From: Oscillospiraceae bacterium
Lineage (GTDB): Bacteria; Bacillota_A; Clostridia; Oscillospirales; Oscillospiraceae
Direction of reading: 5' to 3'
Assembly (NCBI GenBank): GCA_017411665.1
Contig: JAFQPT010000368.1
Coordinates: 1 to 42,421, forward strand
Length of the DNA: 42,421 nucleotides
In this document: piece by piece, positions 1 to 7,309 of the stretch
Layout: every line of letters begins with the position of its first letter
Numbering within the stretch: position 1 is the stretch's first letter
Notes under the pieces: generated by a model
What the model saw: only the letters and a program-made list of their open reading frames with translations
What the model was told of the DNA's origin: nothing
Databases searched by the model: none
Program-made: the position numbers and the translations under genes

Positions 1-160
1 AACTCCGAAGCCTGCCCGGAAACCAGGCGGGCTTACAAAGGCTGCGTGTGAACCGCGAGACGATATCCCTGGCGGGATTGGAGAACGACAGTTCGACAAG
101 ACCGACGGGGTTATCCTCTCGCGGGGAAACGCCTGTGCCCCGCCCCATCCTACCCAATAC
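1..160 (+). ncRNA. Possible 3' part of a structured RNA (unidentified)
   Basis: This stretch has no credible protein frame but folds well on paper. A 7-bp hairpin joins GCCTGCC to GGCGGGC (near 10-32). A perfect 8-bp helix CCGCGAGA (53-60) with TCTCGCGG (117-124) closes a multibranch domain containing ATCCC-TGGC-GGGAT and GAAC-GACA-GTTC (83-94). A last hairpin pairs GCGGGG with CCCCGC before the C-rich 3' end. The window starts inside the structure, so the 5' half is missing. I looked for RNase P RNA, SRP RNA and 5S rRNA hallmarks and did not find them. Strand is assumed. Confidence 0.3.
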
Positions 161-642
161 ATGTTAAGCGGAGGCGGGTGGCGCGAGGCTCGAAGAGACT
201 CAAGCCGGGAGCAAGGCTCGAAGAGACTTGCGACAGCAAAAAAGACGGATGCGCCGAGCTTGCAGGTCTCGTTAGAGACCGAAAGCGAAGGAGCAGACGG
301 AAGCAGAACCGCGAAGCTTACGACAGTAAGCGGAGAGGGACTGCGGTTTTTTGTAGCCGAAGCGTTTGCACACCAAATCCCAAACCCTTCCAGACCTCCC
401 CCGCCGTCTCGGAGCACCGCGACAGCGAGTGCTCAGGCGGGGCAGTCGAATCATGCCAAAAAAATCATCAACCGCCGGGAGCACAACACCCACACCCATC
501 CCCGCCGCACAGCTCGCCAACGCTCAGAAGCGGCCAGGAAGAGTACGAGAGGCTCAATGAGACTCGAAGTTAAAGAACGACAAAATGGCGTGCGGGGCAG
601 TCAAACACACACAAAAACAAATCACAAAAAAAAGCAGAAGAG
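161..642. other. Hairpin-rich region without a convincing gene
   Basis: Long open frames occur here in several phases because the DNA is GC-rich, but their translations are low-complexity and none looks like a protein family. What is visible is structure. There are hairpins with a GACA loop at 228-239, 316-331 and 418-427, a GGTCTC/GAGACC hairpin near 267-282, and a large stem at 399-442 (CCCCGCC with GGCGGGG, then GAGCAC with GTGCTC). The 14-mer GGCTCGAAGAGACT occurs at 187-200 and 215-228, with a 12/14 copy at 551-564. Function unknown. Confidence 0.45.
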
Positions 643-2064
643 TTACTTCCGTCCTCTCTTCTTCACCGCGGCCTCGCCTTTTTTCCGCTCGCCGGCGTAA
701 TGTACTCCGCGTTTTCCGGTTCCGTACTTTTCCTTTAACGCCTTTGCCTTATCCGGCGCCGGAACTCCCGTGGACGTTCCCGCAATCATCCGGCAGAAAC
801 TCTCCTGCCCCATTAAGAGATTGTATGCCTTCTGCTTCTGGTTATACCGCACCAGAACAGAATCCACCGCAACAACCGAACCATATGACGCGGTCAGCAG
901 TGCCTCGTGTTCCGGCGTTCTGTGGAATGCCGGAAGCGCCAGATAACAGGGGACGGAACCTGAGCCGTCACAGGCGAGGAACAGATAGTTCTTCGCATCC
1001 CCGATATCGTTTGACATCACAGAGACAGTCACGTGGATGCGTTTTCCCTCATGGCGTTTAATCTGCGAAAGCCGGGCGCGTTTTGCATCGGCTGGAATCT
1101 TATATCCGCATTTGCGATGCCCGTCGGTTCTGAAAACCGCATAGGAGAACTTCACATCCGTGTTGACGAAGCGGTACTTCTCCTTCTCTCCGCCGAGTGC
1201 ATACATCAGCCGCGTCGGCTTGATGTCCGCATAGGACTGGAAGGTCCAGCAGGGAGAGACCTTGCAGGGAACACCGCGGAGGTCGTTGCACGGAGCGTAA
1301 ATCGTCAGCCCCTTCTCCTTTGCCATGCGGGAAATATCACGCAGAGCCGTTGCGTTTTCCAAATCCGCAGGTTCCAGGACAGCCAGATTTCCGTCACGGG
1401 AAAGACGTGTGGAAAGTGCCACCAAAAGGTCTGCTTTGCCCTCGCGGTCAAGCGAGGTCAGCTCATTTACCACATTAGCGCAGATAATCAAATCAAACTC
1501 CCCATCGGGAAGCTCTTTAGTGATGTCAAGCGACAACGGCTTGTTTGCCCTAGAATTTCCGCCGAATGACTGCAGCATGCGGGGAACCAGATAGGAGTAT
1601 GCTTCCCGGTGCGTGTCTGCCCGCTCGACAGCAGTAATCTCTGCTGTCATCCCCGGAATCACCGACAAAACGCGGGCGATTCCAATCGTTGCCGTTCCAG
1701 GACCTGCCCCCACATCCAGCACCCGGATGTGTTTTCGCATCAGACCGGCGTTCACCAACGCGGCAAAGAATTCTGATACCTCATGCACATAACCCGGCAT
1801 CTGGTATGCCATATAGGAGAGAACACTGTATGCTCCGCGGTACGCAACAGACTTCTTCTCTCCTTCCTTCCAGTACGACTCCTTCTGCCCGGAAACCGCA
1901 GAACGAATCCGTTCCAGAACCGTCTCATCATCCCATTTTTTGTCGGTAACTTTCTCGATATACGAGAGAGTTAATTTGTTCAGTTTTGGAATACTGCGCT
2001 CTGAAAGAAGCGTGGAGAGAGCTTTTCGCTCTTCATCATTTGGCGTATAACGCGGATTATCCAT
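643..2064 (-). CDS. Rsm22-family methyltransferase-like protein (ribosome assembly)
   Basis: A 473-residue class I SAM-methyltransferase-like protein of the Rsm22 family, whose mitochondrial members (METTL17/Rsm22) act in small-subunit assembly. The SAM motif I, VLDVGAGPGTATIG, lies at about residues 115-128, and a D-L-I-I-C-A-N-V-V-N stretch follows at about 191-200. Four cysteines at about 259, 267, 272 and 319 match the idea of a family Fe-S site. The tail is rich in lysine. It is the last gene of an apparent operon behind sepF and zpr1 (6-nt gap). It may bind rRNA rather than methylate it. Family assignment is fairly secure; the exact role in archaea is inferred. Confidence 0.8.
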   Translation of the reverse strand: MDNPRYTPNDEERKALSTLLSERSIPKLNKLTLSYIEKVTDKKWDDETVLERIRSAVSGQKESYWKEGEKKSVAYRGAYSVLSYMAYQMPGYVHEVSEFFAALVNAGLMRKHIRVLDVGAGPGTATIGIARVLSVIPGMTAEITAVERADTHREAYSYLVPRMLQSFGGNSRANKPLSLDITKELPDGEFDLIICANVVNELTSLDREGKADLLVALSTRLSRDGNLAVLEPADLENATALRDISRMAKEKGLTIYAPCNDLRGVPCKVSPCWTFQSYADIKPTRLMYALGGEKEKYRFVNTDVKFSYAVFRTDGHRKCGYKIPADAKRARLSQIKRHEGKRIHVTVSVMSNDIGDAKNYLFLACDGSGSVPCYLALPAFHRTPEHEALLTASYGSVVAVDSVLVRYNQKQKAYNLLMGQESFCRMIAGTSTGVPAPDKAKALKEKYGTGKRGVHYAGERKKGEAAVKKRGRK

Positions 2065-2070
2065 AAAAAA

Positions 2071-2619
2071 TCAGTTGTAGGGAACAAAGCTCATGCCGTC
2101 TTCCCGTTCGACATCGAGCTTTGTCCGTTTTGCTTTCGGCGATACAATGCCGGAGTTTCCGGACGGGTCGGTAATCTTAAGCGTAAAGGAGAACTCGCCT
2201 TCGCGTGCTTTATTGATATTTTCCAGAACCCTCATAGCGGCACGGATTTCGTCTCCTTCCGCGGAAAGAAGTGCACTTTTAACCGCACTTTCGGCTCTGG
2301 TTAAGACGCCTTCCACGTTTGAGACAAAGCCGCTGCATGCCGGTCCCGGTTTGATGTTTAAGCCAAGCTCTTCAATATCGATTTCGCCCGCCGTGCTTCT
2401 GACAACCCGTGCATTCAAGTCCTCAACTTCGGTGACTTCCATCTCCCAGATGCATGGCTCACGCTCATTTAATATCATCGTGTCCACGATGCGGAAACCG
2501 CATTCGCATACACCGCTGATTAAGAGGATATCGGAAAAATAGGGGATATTTTCCGTATCGTAGATGAATTTGATTTCTTTTCCGCAGTCAGGACACGGGG
2601 CTGTTACAATCTGCCGCAT
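2071..2619 (-). CDS. ZPR1-type zinc-finger protein
   Basis: A 182-residue archaeal ZPR1-domain protein. A four-cysteine zinc finger is visible at C9-x2-C12 and C38-x-C40, followed by the beta-rich ZPR1 core (from about residue 60, with the conserved IDIEELGLNI stretch). Eukaryotic ZPR1 has two zinc-finger/alpha-beta units and acts with translation factor eEF1A; archaeal forms have one unit and an unsettled role. It sits 6 nt from sepF upstream and 6 nt from the rsm22-like gene downstream, so co-transcription is likely. Confidence 0.85.
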   Translation of the reverse strand: MRQIVTAPCPDCGKEIKFIYDTENIPYFSDILLISGVCECGFRIVDTMILNEREPCIWEMEVTEVEDLNARVVRSTAGEIDIEELGLNIKPGPACSGFVSNVEGVLTRAESAVKSALLSAEGDEIRAAMRVLENINKAREGEFSFTLKITDPSGNSGIVSPKAKRTKLDVEREDGMSFVPYN

Positions 2620-2625
2620 GGAAGA

Positions 2626-3003
2626 TTAGTATCCGCCAATCTTTTCGCGGGAGATGCGCACACCGGTCGGCACAACGATAACATATCTCTGGTCGCCGAG
2701 ACCGATGATATCTCCGTTGACATCGCGGGATACTGCGCGTAAGTCGCCCATGACTCTGTCGAACATGATTTTATCGAGCTTGAGTTTGGTGATGTCAACA
2801 ATTACGATATTGCCGTTGTAAATTTCTTCCTTGATTGCCGGGCAGTCTTTGATATCAGTGACCGAGGCAACTTTCACGTACATAGTTGCCGGTGCCGGCT
2901 CGCCTGCGGCCCCTTCGTATGCCTGAAGGTCAAGTTTCATGTATGTTTCTTCGTCGGACTGCTTTTTGTCCTTCGAACCGAATACTCCGTCGAGAAATCC
3001 CAT
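2626..3003 (-). CDS. sepF: Archaeal cell-division protein SepF
   Basis: A 125-residue SepF homologue. In archaea SepF anchors FtsZ to the membrane at the division site. The N-terminus MGFLDGVFG is a short amphipathic membrane-targeting helix. A charged linker follows, and the globular SepF core starts at about residue 40 (MYVKVASVTD, then GNIVIVDITKL and YVIVVPTGV). Length and domain order are normal. It is first in an operon with zpr1 and rsm22-like genes. A TATA element 27 nt upstream of the ATG supports a leaderless transcript and this start. Confidence 0.9.
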   Translation of the reverse strand: MGFLDGVFGSKDKKQSDEETYMKLDLQAYEGAAGEPAPATMYVKVASVTDIKDCPAIKEEIYNGNIVIVDITKLKLDKIMFDRVMGDLRAVSRDVNGDIIGLGDQRYVIVVPTGVRISREKIGGY

Positions 3004-3025
3004 ATGATAGATAGTTTAGTGAGAG

Positions 3026-3034
3026 AATTTATAT
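3026..3034 (-). promoter_or_regulatory. TATA box of the sepF operon
   Basis: Read on the minus strand, an AT-rich CATATAAAT-like element is centred 27 nt before the sepF ATG (3003). That spacing would place transcription start at or next to the start codon, so the mRNA would be leaderless. Confidence 0.6.
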
Positions 3035-3054
3035 GTTTATCTGTCCGATACCAC

Positions 3055-3552
3055 TCAAAGCTCGAGGTTCCAGAGCTCGTCGCCGATGTAGTGAATGTTT
3101 TTCGCGGCTTTTCCTTTCTCCAGCGCGAGAATACCTTCTGCATCATAGAGAGGGATAACAACCGCCAAGGGCTTTCCGTGGCTTTCGTCAACAGCTAATG
3201 CCGGAAGGCCTGCCTTGACATCTTCGGTGACATCCACAATTCCGGGACGCATGATGTCTGCCCCGTTTACCATGTAGGGAACTGCCCCCATGTCAACGAT
3301 GATTCTGCGTCCGGAGAAGGGACGCATGACAGCGCCGCGAAGGGTTGGGAATGCCCATTCGTCCTTTTCCATTAAGAGCGGTTTTTTGTCGATGATATAG
3401 ATATTGAACTTCGCAGCGGTTTCTGCGATTTCAATCATGGGCGCAGTGTAGAGTTTTGCGTCATCGCCGATGCTTTCAGACAGCTTCTGCATTAAGGAGT
3501 TGAGCTGTCCTTTTTTTATTGCATGGCGTTTTTTTATTGTAAGCTCTGCCAT
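3055..3552 (-). CDS. PUA-domain RNA-binding protein (MCT-1/Tma20-like)
   Basis: A 165-residue archaeal protein with an N-terminal pre-PUA region and a C-terminal PUA domain (about residues 75-155: MRPFSGRRIIVDMGAVPYMV, then GADIMRPGIVDVT and GKPLAVV). Eukaryotic relatives MCTS1/Tma20 act in translation re-initiation and ribosome recycling; the archaeal role is inferred to be RNA or ribosome binding. It lies 51 nt upstream of the sepF operon with a TATA element between, so it is probably a separate unit. An AT-rich element about 30 nt upstream fits a leaderless mRNA. Confidence 0.8.
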   Translation of the reverse strand: MAELTIKKRHAIKKGQLNSLMQKLSESIGDDAKLYTAPMIEIAETAAKFNIYIIDKKPLLMEKDEWAFPTLRGAVMRPFSGRRIIVDMGAVPYMVNGADIMRPGIVDVTEDVKAGLPALAVDESHGKPLAVVIPLYDAEGILALEKGKAAKNIHYIGDELWNLEL

Positions 3553-3650
3553 AGTGCTTTACTATTTGGACGGGAAGGATAATTAAGATGTGGAATAGAA
3601 TAGAGAACCGTTTGCAACAAGACAAGGAAAAATCAATCAGAAAAAGTGAG

Positions 3651-3734
3651 CGCTGAGGGTGAGACTTGAACTCACGAGAGACTTTCGCCTCACGGGCTTT
3701 CCAGGCCCGCGCCCTACCACTAGACTACCTCAGC
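3651..3734 (-). tRNA. tRNA-Ser (anticodon GGA)
   Basis: Complete cloverleaf on the minus strand. The acceptor stem GCTGAGG pairs with CCTCAGC, the discriminator is G, the anticodon stem CGGGC/GCCCG carries loop CTGGAAA (anticodon GGA, serine), and there is a long variable arm (GAGGC-GAAA-GTCTC type) as expected for tRNA-Ser. The T arm GTGAG-TTCAAGT-CTCAC is intact. CCA is not encoded. It lies about 40 nt downstream of cbf5. Confidence 0.93.
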
Positions 3735-3774
3735 CTAAATCGGCATATCATATTGAACGTACCAGCATATTAAC

Positions 3775-4617
3775 TTAGCGTCTTGGCTCTGCGAAAACCC
3801 GCACCGGAACCGCCACAATTCCATGTGAGCCAATCGGCATTTTGTCGGCATCAAAAAGCGATTTTGCAAGAGCAATCAGCTTTCCGTCCCCGGTTACGAG
3901 GACAACACTCTGGTTTGCCTTGAACTTTTCCACCGACAAAACACCGGGAGATGCAAGGGAAGCGCCGTGAGCTACAGCATCTGCCGCACGCTCGCGGATG
4001 ACAATCTTCGGAATATCGGAGATTGCCTTTTCCGGCGGGAGAATCATCTCTTCGAGGCGGGCAGTATCTCCCGATTCTACCGCATCACGGATTTCATGGA
4101 GTGTATAGGATTCATCCGCAGTAAATCCGCCGGACATGGTTCTGCGAAGCTCAATCATCTGACCTCCGCATCCAAGGACGTTTCCGATATGTACGCAGAC
4201 ACTTCTGATGTACGTGCCTGCTTCACAGCGGATGCGAAGCAGAACAAGACGTCCCTGCATATCAAGAACCTCAATCCGGTAGATAACGCGGATGCGAAGC
4301 GCGCGTTTTACCGCAGAGCGACGCGGCGGTCTCTGATATACGCGGCCCGTAAATCCTTTGACCACGCGTTCCACCGTCTCGCGGTCAACATCTGCGTGCA
4401 GACGCATGCAGGCGATGTACTCCTTTTCGTGCTGGAGAAGAAGCGGAGCAAGCTTTACCGCTTTCCCAAGCATAACCACCAGGACTCCGGAGACCATGGG
4501 ATCCAGCGTTCCCGAATGCCCGACGCTGCATCCGAGCATATCGCCGACCCAGGCCGCAACCTGATGGCTGGAAGGGCCTCTCGGTTTGTCAACCAGGAGA
4601 ATCCCCGTATACCCCAT
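3775..4617 (-). CDS. cbf5: H/ACA RNP pseudouridine synthase Cbf5
   Basis: A 280-residue TruB/Cbf5-family pseudouridine synthase, the catalytic subunit of archaeal box H/ACA RNPs. The N-terminus LLVDKPRGPSSHQV and the catalytic motif GHSGTLDP (Asp39) are intact. RCEAGTYIRSV follows at mid-protein, and a C-terminal PUA domain (from about residue 205) binds guide RNA. The N-terminal extension seen in longer Cbf5 proteins is absent; an in-frame stop lies shortly upstream, so the short start is real. It begins 1 nt after the hemD stop codon, indicating one transcript with hemD. Confidence 0.93.
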   Translation of the reverse strand: MGYTGILLVDKPRGPSSHQVAAWVGDMLGCSVGHSGTLDPMVSGVLVVMLGKAVKLAPLLLQHEKEYIACMRLHADVDRETVERVVKGFTGRVYQRPPRRSAVKRALRIRVIYRIEVLDMQGRLVLLRIRCEAGTYIRSVCVHIGNVLGCGGQMIELRRTMSGGFTADESYTLHEIRDAVESGDTARLEEMILPPEKAISDIPKIVIRERAADAVAHGASLASPGVLSVEKFKANQSVVLVTGDGKLIALAKSLFDADKMPIGSHGIVAVPVRVFAEPRR

Positions 4618-4618
4618 C

Positions 4619-5314
4619 TCAGAAGCGCTCCGTCCAGAGATAGGAGTTTAAAGCAATAAGGGAACCTTCGATTGAGCCGTCGCCGACAACAGACGGGGGA
4701 CAGCCACCATACATCATTGCGCTTGCCGTCACATCTCCTATAGCTATCATTATCATATCTTTTACCTTCGGGAGTCTGGACATCTCAAAGACTTCGGGGC
4801 TTGTGAAGAGAACTGCCCCGCATCCCGCAAGATCGAGCGGTTCATTGGTCGGTGCAAGTTCAAAACAGGTGAACTCAAAAGGCGTTCCGCCGGCTTTTTC
4901 GATATCTGCTGCAAGCTGCGGGTAGGTATAGTCAGCCCGCGGGATACCGATTTTCTTTCCGCGAATCCATTTGCCGAGATATGGGACTAAATCGCGCGAG
5001 TAGTAGAACGGGAGCATCTCTGCGGCAAGACCCACGTTGTGGAGATCTTTTGCAGTCTGCGGACCGTTTGCAATCATGCGGACCTTGGTTGCCAGGCGCG
5101 GATTAATTAGGTGCCCGAGTTTTTCCGCGGCAAGGGCGCTCGGGAAGAAGACTGCGTCAAACTCGTGATTGTTTGCGGCGGTGACGAACTTCTCAATCTC
5201 TTCTGCATGTTCGTGATATCGGGCAGGGGAGACGAACTTTGCCTGATGGTTGTACTTTGCACAGATTGCCTCGTCTTCCACAGCTCCGGCATGCTGGGTA
5301 ATGGCGACTAACAT
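4619..5314 (-). CDS. hemD: Uroporphyrinogen-III synthase
   Basis: A 231-residue HemD-fold protein of tetrapyrrole synthesis, which cyclises hydroxymethylbilane for cobamides and coenzyme F430. Two Rossmann-like halves are visible (VFFPSALAAEKLG in the first, VLFTSPEVFEM in the second), as is the late IAIGDVTASAM stretch. A longer open frame reaches 5446, but the ATG at 5314 is preferred. Family homology begins there (MLVAITQHAG), a TATA box sits 28 nt upstream, and the extra residues would overlap the divergent gene. It is co-transcribed with cbf5. Confidence 0.85.
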   Translation of the reverse strand: MLVAITQHAGAVEDEAICAKYNHQAKFVSPARYHEHAEEIEKFVTAANNHEFDAVFFPSALAAEKLGHLINPRLATKVRMIANGPQTAKDLHNVGLAAEMLPFYYSRDLVPYLGKWIRGKKIGIPRADYTYPQLAADIEKAGGTPFEFTCFELAPTNEPLDLAGCGAVLFTSPEVFEMSRLPKVKDMIMIAIGDVTASAMMYGGCPPSVVGDGSIEGSLIALNSYLWTERF

Positions 5315-5336
5315 ATAGGAGAAGTATTGACGTGCC

Positions 5337-5347
5337 AAATTAAATAA
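5337..5347. promoter_or_regulatory. Shared bidirectional TATA element
   Basis: AAATTAAATAA lies between two divergent genes. Its centre (5342) is 28 nt from the hemD ATG on the minus strand and 30 nt from the transporter ATG on the plus strand. It is the only good TATA-like block in the 57-nt gap, and it would give near-leaderless mRNAs in both directions. Confidence 0.6.
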
Positions 5348-5371
5348 CCGACGCATGCGAATTATTGAGTA

Positions 5372-6601
5372 ATGCTGTCTCTGCTTGCAGGAACGCTTGC
5401 CGGCGTACTCCTCGGAGCGCTTTCCGGGCTGATTCCGGGACTGCACGCGAATACGTTTGCCGGGATTGTATCAGCCGCGGCTGTACCGCTCGCGTTTGTG
5501 CTCGGGGCTGACAGCATCTGCTGTCTGCTTGTCTCCTGCATGATTGTGCATACATTCCTGGATGCTGTTCCGTCAACATTTATCGGCGTTCCGGATGCAG
5601 ACACGGTACTTTCTGTACTTCCCGCACACCAGCTCTATCTTGCCGGAAACGGCGAAGAGGCAGTGCGCCTGTCTGCCCTTGGAAGTCTTTGGGGCTTTGT
5701 CTATGCACTTCCGGTGTTTGCGGCATTCTTTTTCATCCTCCCGCACTTCCAGAGTGAAATTGACTGGGCAATCGCGCTGATTATTTTAACTGCGGCAGGG
5801 CTTCTGATTGTATTTTCCAAAACACCTTTCTGGGCACTCCTGCTGTTTTTCGTCTCCGGTATGCTCGGCATCTTTTCGATGCGGTTTTCGTATTTTTCTG
5901 CCGGCGTGTTCGGCACAGGCGAGGTTCTCCTCCCGCTTCTGACAGGGCTCTTTGGAATCCCTGTGCTCCTGCATTCCCTGCAGAGCAAAACCGAAGCCGG
6001 GACGGAACAGAAGTTTTTGGGACTGGCGGTTTCAAAAAAAGAAGTGCTGAAAAGCACCATGCGGGGAACACTTGCCGGAGCTGTTGTCGGATGGCTTCCC
6101 GGATTTTCCAGCGGAACGGCAAACGCCCTTCTTGCTGTACACAAAAGCGGGGAATATGAATCACGCCGCCCGCGGGAGTATCTGCTTGCAACATCTGCCG
6201 CAAACACCGCAAACGCAGTTTTAGGAGTTGCGGCACTCTATGCCGTAGGCCGCATGCGCTCAGGAACACTCGCGGCGGTTGCAGAGTTTCCGCTTCCCAA
6301 TATCTTTCTCCTGCTTGCGGCAGCCGCGATATCAGCCGTTCTTGGATATCTGCTGACTGTACTGTTTTCCCGCGCGGGACGAAAAGCGGCACAGGTAAAT
6401 CAGAAGACGCTCTGCCTCGTCGTTCTGATTTTCCTGATTCTTCTCACGGCAGTATTCTGCGGACCATTTGGACTGCTTCTGCTGATTCTGGCATCAGCCG
6501 TCGGCGTGATTCCGGCAAAGCTTGGGGTTTCCCGGATTTTTTGTATGGGGGCAGTTATGCTTCCGGTGATGCTGTTTTCCTTCGGGCTTTTACAGCTTTG
6601 A
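5372..6601 (+). CDS. TctA-family (DUF112) membrane transporter
   Basis: A 409-residue, very hydrophobic protein with about ten or more membrane segments. It resembles the archaeal branch of the TctA tripartite tricarboxylate transporter permeases. Both family glycine-rich signatures appear as an internal duplication: GALSGLIPGLHANTFAG near residues 15-31, and GAVVGWLPGFSSGTANALLA near 235-254. No TctB or TctC partner gene lies nearby, as is usual for archaeal members. The substrate cannot be read from sequence. It is divergent from hemD and shares its TATA element. Confidence 0.8.
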   Translation: MLSLLAGTLAGVLLGALSGLIPGLHANTFAGIVSAAAVPLAFVLGADSICCLLVSCMIVHTFLDAVPSTFIGVPDADTVLSVLPAHQLYLAGNGEEAVRLSALGSLWGFVYALPVFAAFFFILPHFQSEIDWAIALIILTAAGLLIVFSKTPFWALLLFFVSGMLGIFSMRFSYFSAGVFGTGEVLLPLLTGLFGIPVLLHSLQSKTEAGTEQKFLGLAVSKKEVLKSTMRGTLAGAVVGWLPGFSSGTANALLAVHKSGEYESRRPREYLLATSAANTANAVLGVAALYAVGRMRSGTLAAVAEFPLPNIFLLLAAAAISAVLGYLLTVLFSRAGRKAAQVNQKTLCLVVLIFLILLTAVFCGPFGLLLLILASAVGVIPAKLGVSRIFCMGAVMLPVMLFSFGLLQL

Positions 6602-7021
6602 CTGCACAACGCCGTGGCTGTCCTGATACTGTCCGTTGTAGGCAGACTCGACTTTTCCTTCGACAGCGTGGATGAGCATCTGCACAACCCGCATGCCTTT
6701 GGTGACTTCGATATCCTCCGGGCCGTTGTTTACCATGCAGAGAGTTAAGTTTCCGCGAAATCCCGGATCGATGTAGCCTGCGCCTAAGGTAACACCTTTT
6801 CTGCCGAAGGAGGAGCGTCCCCAAAGAGTTGCGCAGAGGTCATCCGGAAGCGAGACGAACTCCATGGTTGGAACAAGCGTGAGTTCTCCTTTTTTAATGA
6901 CGATATCTTCGGCACTTCTGAGGTCATAGGAGGAGGGCTGCAGAGATTCTTCTGCAAACGGTTCGATTCCAAGCGTGTTATTTTCCAGCCGGGCACGGAT
7001 AGCAGATGATGATAATACCAT
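6590..7021 (-). CDS. dUTPase / dCTP deaminase family protein
   Basis: A 143-residue trimeric dUTPase/Dcd-fold protein. Visible are SYDLR near residue 31, GRSSFGRKG (the substrate-binding Ser/Arg loop, about 68-76), and GAGYIDPGFRGNLTL (about 80-94). The Glu used by dCTP deaminases, which follows TL in the Dcd motif, is Cys here (TLCMVNNG), while the dUTPase Asp in YIDPG is kept. This favours dUTP pyrophosphatase over deaminase activity. The C-terminus (YQDSHGVVQS) is of Dcd/Dut lid type. Its 3' end overlaps the convergent transporter gene by 12 nt. Confidence 0.82.
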   Translation of the reverse strand: MVLSSSAIRARLENNTLGIEPFAEESLQPSSYDLRSAEDIVIKKGELTLVPTMEFVSLPDDLCATLWGRSSFGRKGVTLGAGYIDPGFRGNLTLCMVNNGPEDIEVTKGMRVVQMLIHAVEGKVESAYNGQYQDSHGVVQSKL

Positions 7022-7043
7022 ACTTAGATGTATGCATGACAGC

Positions 7044-7052
7044 GTATTAAAT
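7044..7052 (-). promoter_or_regulatory. TATA box of the dUTPase/Dcd gene
   Basis: On the minus strand the element ATTTAATAC is centred 27 nt upstream of the ATG at 7021, the spacing expected for a leaderless archaeal mRNA. Confidence 0.6.
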
Positions 7053-7093
7053 CAACAGGGGTAAAAGGAAGAAGCACATACATGTACTGTCAA

Positions 7094-7165
7094 GGACTTG
7101 TGGGGTAGTGGATATCCTTTCGGGCTTCGAACCCGAAGAACCGGGTTCGATCCCCGGCAGGTCCA
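7094..7165 (+). tRNA. tRNA-Arg (anticodon TCG)
   Basis: A complete 72-nt cloverleaf. The acceptor GGACTTG pairs with CAGGTCC, with discriminator A. The anticodon stem TCGGG/CCCGA carries loop CTTCGAA, so the anticodon is TCG (Arg, CGA codons). The T arm CCGGG-TTCGATC-CCCGG is canonical. CCA is not encoded. A GCG/CGC hairpin and two T runs follow (7175-7206), a plausible terminator. Confidence 0.93.
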
Positions 7166-7260
7166 TTCAGAGCGCATACAAATACGCTGTTTTTAGAGAC
7201 TTTTTTGGACAGCGGGAAAATCAGCCGATTTACGGGCGGCATTCCCTCTGTTAAATCAGA

Positions 7261-7300
7261 ATATATTTATGTTGAGGAATGAAACTTTTAGAATGAGGTG
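7261..7300 (+). promoter_or_regulatory. Promoter and ribosome-binding site of mer
   Basis: ATATATTTAT (7261-7270) is a strong TATA box that predicts transcription start near 7292. A Shine-Dalgarno sequence GAGGTG at 7295-7300 lies 9 nt before the ATG. Unlike most neighbours, mer therefore has a short leader with a ribosome-binding site, in keeping with high expression. Confidence 0.65.
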
Positions 7301-7309
7301 TAAAGAACT

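Noticed and set aside
1..160. RNase P RNA, SRP RNA or 5S rRNA
   Set aside because: The expected conserved strings (for example the ACAGAA..CCGGCUUA region of RNase P, or GGUCCGGAAGGAAGCAGC of SRP) are absent.
161..700. 179-residue plus-strand ORF and overlapping ORFs in the 5' region
   Set aside because: Low-complexity translation, no family character, several competing frames in GC-rich hairpin DNA, and the ORF runs into the rsm22-like gene on the other strand.
5315..5446. N-terminal extension of hemD
   Set aside because: It overlaps the divergent transporter start, is not protein-like, and the TATA spacing fits the downstream ATG.
5701..6392. Long minus-strand ORFs inside the transporter gene
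   Set aside because: Antisense shadows of a GC-rich membrane protein gene; Arg/Pro-rich translations.
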